A stretch of 11,092 nt of DNA from Bacteroidales bacterium (GTDB taxonomy: Bacteria; Bacteroidota; Bacteroidia; Bacteroidales; UBA932). Positions 6,588 through 11,092 of this stretch are shown in pieces. The position numbers and the translations under genes were made by a program. Within the stretch, counting starts at the first letter, position 1, and each line of letters starts with the position of its first letter. Location of the stretch: the NCBI GenBank assembly GCA_017555925.1, contig JAFZFL010000019.1, forward strand, positions 1 to 11,092. Reading direction: 5' to 3'. The notes under the pieces are model-generated. The model saw only the letters and a program-made list of their open reading frames with translations. It had not been told where the DNA came from and searched no databases.

Positions 6588-7673
6588 TCAGAAGAAAATC
6601 CAACAAACTGTACCAACCGCCAGACCGATTGCCATATTTACAAGTTTGGCCTTGGCAAAACCGCTTTTGCTGTCGGCAAGAAGTGGAAGAGCCGAGTGCC
6701 CGTCCTGAACTATTGAGTTTACGAGCAATACATAGAATGGTATCACTCCTTGGGCAAAAAGGGTTACAAAGATAAGATGTGGTCCCGATTCCGGAATGAT
6801 TCCAATAAGTATGGCCAGAATCATAACCCAGAACATATTGTTGCTTATCCACTCCTGGATATTAAGGTAGGAGATTCCAATTTGACAAACCAGTAATGCT
6901 CCAAATGTCCACAAGAGTATTGAGAGCATGTGTTTCTTTATGACGTGTTCCCAGATATGCTCCTTTATGAAGTGTTCTTTGGCTGTTGCCGTAAAGAGTA
7001 CTGTTATTATGCTGAATATTGCAAAAGTAACATGTATCCATCTTTCGCTTAACAGATTAACTCCAATATGCGTATGTTCGCAAGCTGCGTGTTCGGTATG
7101 ACCATGTTCAAGGTATCCTCCGGCTACAGCGCAAATGAAGAGTGTTATACCTGCAAGAATCAGCAGCCTCTCGGTTGATGGACTTTTGAAGGCATCCTTG
7201 TAAGAGTCCCATTTGAAAATTGAGGGAAGAGCATCATGTGCTTCATTATGAATCTCATATCCGTCGGGACAAAAAGAGGCCTGGGGTTTCTTGAAAAACT
7301 TGTCCACTGCCAATCCCGACGCTACGCCTATAACCAGTTGGGCACCAAAGAGGGGCAGGGCATATTCTGGAATCATTGCAAGTATTACAAAGGCCTCGTC
7401 TCCGGAGGAGCAGATCATCATTGCAACCAAAGCACCAAAACTCAACATCTTGTGGGTGAACAACGAAACAACTGCAAAACCGCCTATACAACCGGGTATA
7501 AGTCCTAACATTGCACCAAGTACAACCTGTCCAAAGCCTGAACCGTTGAGCTTTGCAAACCATCTGCCTTGTGAGTGGATATTGAAATACTCAATCATCA
7601 GCATCATGATAAGCACCATGCCGGTAATCAGAATACTGTTTCTGAGCACATCAACTGCTATATTGAGATTCAT
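6588..7673 (-). CDS. Putative 10-TM heavy-metal exporter (ArsP_2-like permease)
   Basis: A 361-residue integral inner-membrane protein with about ten hydrophobic segments. It resembles the family described as putative 10-TM heavy-metal exporters (ArsP_2 type), whose members are often named putative manganese transporter or arsenic efflux protein; the substrate is unproven. Two conserved blocks are visible: GLIPGCIGGF (57-66) with SSGDEAF (89-95), and GIIPESGPHL (291-300) with QDGHSALPLL (323-332). They align with each other as an internal repeat. Between the halves are cytoplasmic or periplasmic loops with PDGYEIHNEAHD (136-147) and a His-rich stretch, HGHTEHAACEHTH (190-202), likely metal-binding, plus a second His-containing stretch (KEHFIKEHIWEHVIKKH). 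I chose the ATG at 7673 over an in-frame TTG at 7688. It starts 20 bp after the meaB stop, so the two are likely co-transcribed, and it ends at the bidirectional terminator. Confidence 0.82.
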   Translation of the reverse strand: MNLNIAVDVLRNSILITGMVLIMMLMIEYFNIHSQGRWFAKLNGSGFGQVVLGAMLGLIPGCIGGFAVVSLFTHKMLSFGALVAMMICSSGDEAFVILAMIPEYALPLFGAQLVIGVASGLAVDKFFKKPQASFCPDGYEIHNEAHDALPSIFKWDSYKDAFKSPSTERLLILAGITLFICAVAGGYLEHGHTEHAACEHTHIGVNLLSERWIHVTFAIFSIITVLFTATAKEHFIKEHIWEHVIKKHMLSILLWTFGALLVCQIGISYLNIQEWISNNMFWVMILAILIGIIPESGPHLIFVTLFAQGVIPFYVLLVNSIVQDGHSALPLLADSKSGFAKAKLVNMAIGLAVGTVCWIFF

Positions 7674-7693
7674 AATGTAAGGGTACAATTATT

Positions 7694-8857
7694 CTATTTA
7701 ATTCTGCCGTAAAGCTCCATCAGCTCACCTGCTGCCATAAAGGAGTCCATCTTTCCTTCAAGAACGGCATTTTTGTAATCTTCAAGGCGTGCCGCTATTG
7801 TGGTATTCTCATAGAAATTGTTCTTCAGGGCCTCGTTTATACTCTCATACATCCAATATTCGGCCTGCTGACGGCGCTTGTGGTCGTAATAGCCGTTGCC
7901 CTTTACCAGTTCGAAGTACTCCTCTATTTTGGCAAGGATCTCCGGAAGCCCCTCTTTGGTTACAGACGAGGATGTGAGTGCTGTTGGAACCCAGGTTGAC
8001 TCAGTAGGAGGGAATAGGTGTAAAGCATTGGCATACAATGCTCTTGCCATATTTGCCTTATCTACATTTGTACCATCAGCCTTTGTAATGGCTATGAGGT
8101 CACTCATTTCCATAATACCTCTTTTGATACCTTGCAAATCATCTCCTGCTCCCGACAGCATCAACAACAGGAAGAAATCGCTCATTGAGTGGACAGCTGT
8201 TTCAGACTGTCCTACACCTACAGTCTCAATGAAAATTACATCATACCCTGCGGCTTCACAAAGGAGCACGGTCTCTCTTGTTTTACGGGCAACACCACCT
8301 AAAGAGCCGGCGCTTGGGCTTGGACGGATAAATGCGTTAGGGTCATTGCAAAGTGTCTCCATACGGGTTTTATCACCAAGTATGCTTCCTTTAGTCTTTT
8401 CACTGCTTGGGTCAATGGCCAAAACAGCAAGTTTATGACCTTTACTGGTAACGAAGCCTCCAAATGCCTCAATGAATGTACTTTTTCCGGCACCTGGTAC
8501 TCCTGTAATACCAATACGCATAGTTTTCTTTTGTGAAGATATCAACTGGCACTGTGCTATTATTTTCTGGGCAATCTCCCTGTGGGCAGGAAGGTAGCTC
8601 TCAACAAGTGTTATGGCCTGGCTCAGAATTGTCCTGTTACCCTCAGTTATCCCCTTCATATACTCCTCCACGCTAAGTAGAGCCGGTTTTTTCTTGAAGA
8701 ATCTCTTTATGTAGGGGTTTATAATTGGTTTCTCTTCCACACCCTCATTTACAACAAGTGCAGTGTCTGGGTTCTGCTGGCATTTTGGTGGCCAATCTTC
8801 TGTTGTAGCACCCGTGTTGTTGTAGCTGTTGTTATAGTTGATATTGTTATTTTCCAT
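7694..8857 (-). CDS. meaB: Methylmalonyl-CoA mutase-associated GTPase MeaB
   Basis: A 387-residue G3E P-loop GTPase. MeaB binds adenosylcobalamin-dependent methylmalonyl-CoA mutase, gates loading of the cofactor and protects the enzyme from inactivation, so it supports succinate/propionate interconversion. Motifs: Walker A GVPGAGKST (119-127), DPSS (149-152) with KGSILGDKTRM, the switch ETVGVGQSE (211-219), GAGDDLQGIKRGIMEMSD (237-254) and the base-specificity motif TKAD (258-261). Residues about 320-387 form the helical dimerisation arm. The first roughly 50 residues are an Asn/Thr-rich extension not found in the roughly 330-residue proteobacterial proteins. The start is the ATG at 8857 (MENNN); an in-frame TTG at 8866 is less likely. 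It lies 50 bp after the ROK gene and 20 bp before the permease gene. The mutase genes are not in the window. It is distinguished from IcmF-type fusions by the lack of a B12 domain. Confidence 0.95.
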   Translation of the reverse strand: MENNNINYNNSYNNTGATTEDWPPKCQQNPDTALVVNEGVEEKPIINPYIKRFFKKKPALLSVEEYMKGITEGNRTILSQAITLVESYLPAHREIAQKIIAQCQLISSQKKTMRIGITGVPGAGKSTFIEAFGGFVTSKGHKLAVLAIDPSSEKTKGSILGDKTRMETLCNDPNAFIRPSPSAGSLGGVARKTRETVLLCEAAGYDVIFIETVGVGQSETAVHSMSDFFLLLMLSGAGDDLQGIKRGIMEMSDLIAITKADGTNVDKANMARALYANALHLFPPTESTWVPTALTSSSVTKEGLPEILAKIEEYFELVKGNGYYDHKRRQQAEYWMYESINEALKNNFYENTTIAARLEDYKNAVLEGKMDSFMAAGELMELYGRIK

Positions 8858-8907
8858 AGTTGCCAATAATCTGATTGAATTATTTAACGCAAGGTAACAA
8901 GTTTTTT

Positions 8908-10110
8908 TTAAATAAGATTAAGCAATTTGCTTCTTGATAACATACAAGCCCCTATTGCTCCACATTTTTTACCAAGTTTGGATGTTTTGATGTGGGTATC
9001 TTTACTTACAATATTTAATGAGTGTTTGTTTATTGCACCCTTTATAGGTATCAGCAGATAATCTTTGGCAGATGCAAGTATACCTCCAATGACAATTGTT
9101 TCAGGGTTGAAAAGATTTATAAGTCCGGCTATTGCTCTGCCTAATGTGGCACCAATCTCTTCAACACACTCTATGGCAAGCATATCCTCTTCAAATACGG
9201 CTCCAAGAATATCTTCAAGACTAATATCTTCGTCATTGTTGTATTTGCCTGATAGAATGGATGATTGTCCGCTCCTGATCTTTTCTATAAATATCCTGTG
9301 TAAGGCAGAGCCTGATGCTCCGGTTTCAAGGCACCCTATCTTGCCACATTGGCAAATCTGATTGTTGCTCAAGAGGGGGAAATGCCCTATTTCTCCAGAA
9401 AATCCCGATTTGCCGTATGATAGCTGTCCGTCCAGAATCATACCCATACCCAATCCCCAAGTGACATTTATAAAAAGAAAATTCTTTTCTCCCTGACCGG
9501 CTCCGCACATATACTCACCATACGTCATAGCTCTTGAATCGTTCTCAATGAATACAGGGCAGCCGAGGTTATTCTCAAGAATTTCAGTGATAGGAGTATT
9601 CTCTCCAATATAGTATGAAAAACAATAACCGGTAGAATTGTTCACTCTACCGGTAAAATTTATACCATATGCCAGAACGTGATTATGCTCAATGTCATTA
9701 TTGTCAAGATTGTCTTTTATTACATTACAGAAATCTTCAAATGAGCCAATTGAATTGACAAGAGTAAAATTCACATCCTCAATGAAATCTACAAGCTCTC
9801 CTTTGAAATCTACAATTGCTATGTTTATATGGTGTATCTTTATGTCAACTCCAACAAAATAGCCTGCTGCAGAGTTCAAGCCGTAAATATTTGGTCTTCT
9901 GCCTCCATTTGTGCCTATTTTACCCATATCTTTCAAGTATCCCTCATCAATCAGTTCACTTACAAGTTTGGTTGCTGTAGGAATGCTTATTGTAAGATTT
10001 TTGCTGATATCTGCAAGACTCAAATCCCCTTCATTTATACATTGGGTAATAATCTGCTTTTTCAACAAATCATTCTTTCCCTGGGTTTGATATAGGAATG
10101 AAGTAGTCAT
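8908..10110 (-). CDS. ROK-family transcriptional regulator (NagC/XylR type)
   Basis: A 400-residue protein with an N-terminal winged helix-turn-helix (about 15-62; SLADISKNLTISIPTATKLVS) ending in the wing GGRRP (69-73), followed by a ROK sugar-kinase-like domain. The ROK zinc site is intact: GEIGH with H243 and the CXCGXXGC motif C253, C255, C260. Sugar-binding residues of the family are present (END 189-191, E240, H243). The first ATP-binding loop reads DIKIHHI instead of DxGGT, so it probably binds sugar but does not phosphorylate it, as in regulators. Its start codon overlaps the stop of the upstream sugar transporter (TAATG), implying translational coupling and control of that transporter by its own sugar. 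The sugar cannot be named from sequence. No terminator separates it from meaB 50 bp downstream. Confidence 0.92.
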   Translation of the reverse strand: MTTSFLYQTQGKNDLLKKQIITQCINEGDLSLADISKNLTISIPTATKLVSELIDEGYLKDMGKIGTNGGRRPNIYGLNSAAGYFVGVDIKIHHINIAIVDFKGELVDFIEDVNFTLVNSIGSFEDFCNVIKDNLDNNDIEHNHVLAYGINFTGRVNNSTGYCFSYYIGENTPITEILENNLGCPVFIENDSRAMTYGEYMCGAGQGEKNFLFINVTWGLGMGMILDGQLSYGKSGFSGEIGHFPLLSNNQICQCGKIGCLETGASGSALHRIFIEKIRSGQSSILSGKYNNDEDISLEDILGAVFEEDMLAIECVEEIGATLGRAIAGLINLFNPETIVIGGILASAKDYLLIPIKGAINKHSLNIVSKDTHIKTSKLGKKCGAIGACMLSRSKLLNLI

Positions 10111-11092
10111 TATTTTTCAGTTTTAGAAATACCGTTCCAATGTGCTTCAATCTCTTCAAGGGTCTTTCCTGTTGTTTCAGGTATAACTTTCCACATTATA
10201 AGCATATATGGTATACAGCAAACAGCAAATATAAGGAAGGTGCCTGACTGGCTCCACCCCAATAGTACGGGAGTAAGCTGGCCAATAAGGTATGTGCCAA
10301 TCCATAGGGCAAATCCTGCTATAGACATCGCTCTTCCGCGTACACTGTTTGGATACATCTCAGACAGCAATACAAATACAATTGCACTGATAGATATTGC
10401 ACAGCAGAATACATAAGCAAGGAAGAATACAAGCATAAATGTATTGCCAAGATTAAGGCTCTCTGCCCACTGGAAGTATACTGCAATACCAAGAAGGCAT
10501 AGGATCATACCGCTTACACCCCAATATATAAGTTGTTTTCTGCCTACCTTGTCAATGATGAATACAGCCAATATGGTTGTAACCATATTAACCAATCCTA
10601 CAAGTACTGTAGAGAACATAGGGTTGTCGAATCCGGCTTCTGAGAAGATTTTTGGGCCATAATAAAGAACGGCATTAACACCCATAAACTGTCCGAGAAT
10701 TGCAATTGCACTACCGGCTATAACTGCTACAAGAATTCCTGGTTTCAACAAATCTTTCCACTCTCCTTTATTGCCTCCATTAACAGATTCTCCGGTTACT
10801 GCAATCTCTTTTTTAGCCTCCGCTTCATTAGTGTAAATGCGACTTAACACCTTTGATGCTTTATCAAGTTTGCCCTTGATTACCAACCATTTTGGACTTT
10901 CTGGAATAAAGAAGATTATAAAGAAGAAAAGTAATGCAGGGAGGGTTTCACTACCCAACATTCCTCTCCAGGCCTCGCTATGCATTATTTTGTCCATCAA
11001 AGAAATCTCTTCTCCTGCCATTGCTGAAGCTATGATGCTCTCGCTGATATTGGAGTCTATAACCCAGTTGGCAAGATATGCAAGCAGAAATC
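10110..11092 (-). CDS. Sugar-porter MFS transporter (XylE-like), 5' end missing
   Basis: The last 326 residues of a 12-TM sugar:proton symporter; the reading frame stays open to the right edge, beginning in the region of TM5 (FLLAYLANWVI), so about the first third is outside. Sugar-porter signatures are clear: PESPKWLVIKGK after TM6, GQFMGVNAVLYYGP in TM7, DKVGRKQ after TM8, LLSEMYPNSVRGR after TM10, and the C-terminal PETTGKTLEEIE. Compared with E. coli XylE from memory, N294, Q289 and W416 equivalents are kept, but Q288 is Gly, W392 is Phe and Q415 is Leu, so the substrate may not be xylose. The visible ATG at 11021 is internal, not the start. The TAA stop shares one base with the ATG of the ROK regulator. 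Confidence 0.93.
   Translation of the reverse strand, partial: FLLAYLANWVIDSNISESIIASAMAGEEISLMDKIMHSEAWRGMLGSETLPALLFFFIIFFIPESPKWLVIKGKLDKASKVLSRIYTNEAEAKKEIAVTGESVNGGNKGEWKDLLKPGILVAVIAGSAIAILGQFMGVNAVLYYGPKIFSEAGFDNPMFSTVLVGLVNMVTTILAVFIIDKVGRKQLIYWGVSGMILCLLGIAVYFQWAESLNLGNTFMLVFFLAYVFCCAISISAIVFVLLSEMYPNSVRGRAMSIAGFALWIGTYLIGQLTPVLLGWSQSGTFLIFAVCCIPYMLIMWKVIPETTGKTLEEIEAHWNGISKTEK

Noticed and set aside
7674..7688. TTG start for the permease five codons upstream
   Set aside because: An ATG at 7673 gives a normal N-terminus and neither site has a ribosome-binding sequence that would favour TTG.
7896..8438. A 180-codon plus-strand open frame opposite meaB
   Set aside because: It is antisense to the conserved GTPase motifs, is Ser/Pro/Leu-rich and has no domain signature; a shadow frame.
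8858..8866. TTG start for MeaB three codons upstream
   Set aside because: The ATG at 8857 is more plausible and the three extra residues carry no conserved sequence.
8930..8942. Palindrome AAGCAATTTGCTT at the 3' end of the ROK gene
   Set aside because: It is inside the coding sequence, is short, and on the transcribed strand is followed by an A-run rather than a T-run.

Overview
The window looks like chromosomal DNA from a member of the Bacteroidales (Bacteroidota). The evidence is a Rho factor with a very long charged/Gln-rich insertion, a Bacteroidota-type LptD, an amidase next to an MCE (MlaD-like) gene, promoter elements of the Bacteroides type (TTTG about 19-20 bp from TAnnTTTG), and weak or absent Shine-Dalgarno sequences. 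Gene density is high. The longest non-coding stretch is about 120 bases (4545-4665), so there is no gene-free region above 300 bases. I see no tRNA, rRNA, CRISPR array, insertion sequence or phage gene.

Layout. 1-1251 (minus): the 5' end of an MCE/MlaD-like gene lies downstream of an N-acetylmuramoyl-L-alanine amidase. 1252-1324: short divergent intergenic region with a -7-like box on each strand. 1325-4544 (plus): a large LptD-family outer-membrane protein, then a RidA-type deaminase. 4545-4665: a compact control region with a perfect 9-9-9 inverted repeat, a near-ideal promoter and a perfect terminator-like hairpin that starts about where transcription should start. 4666-6546 (plus): rho. 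6548-6579: bidirectional terminator between converging genes. 6588-11092 (minus, read right to left): a sugar-porter MFS transporter (5' end outside the window), a ROK-family regulator coupled to it by a TAATG overlap, the GTPase MeaB, and a 10-TM heavy-metal-exporter-like permease.

How they fit together. The left half is an envelope block: lipid transport (MCE), peptidoglycan cleavage (amidase) and LPS insertion (LptD). Rho is the general termination factor. The right half pairs a sugar transporter with its likely regulator, followed in the same direction by the chaperone GTPase of B12-dependent methylmalonyl-CoA mutase (succinate/propionate metabolism) and a permease with a His-rich loop.

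Most of the window is conserved core genome, and I do not see a clear new defence or mobile system. The parts most worth a second look are the rho control region with its overlapping dyad, promoter and hairpin, the roughly 210-residue disordered segment of Rho, the two-fold internal repeat of the permease, and the altered sugar-site residues of the MFS protein.
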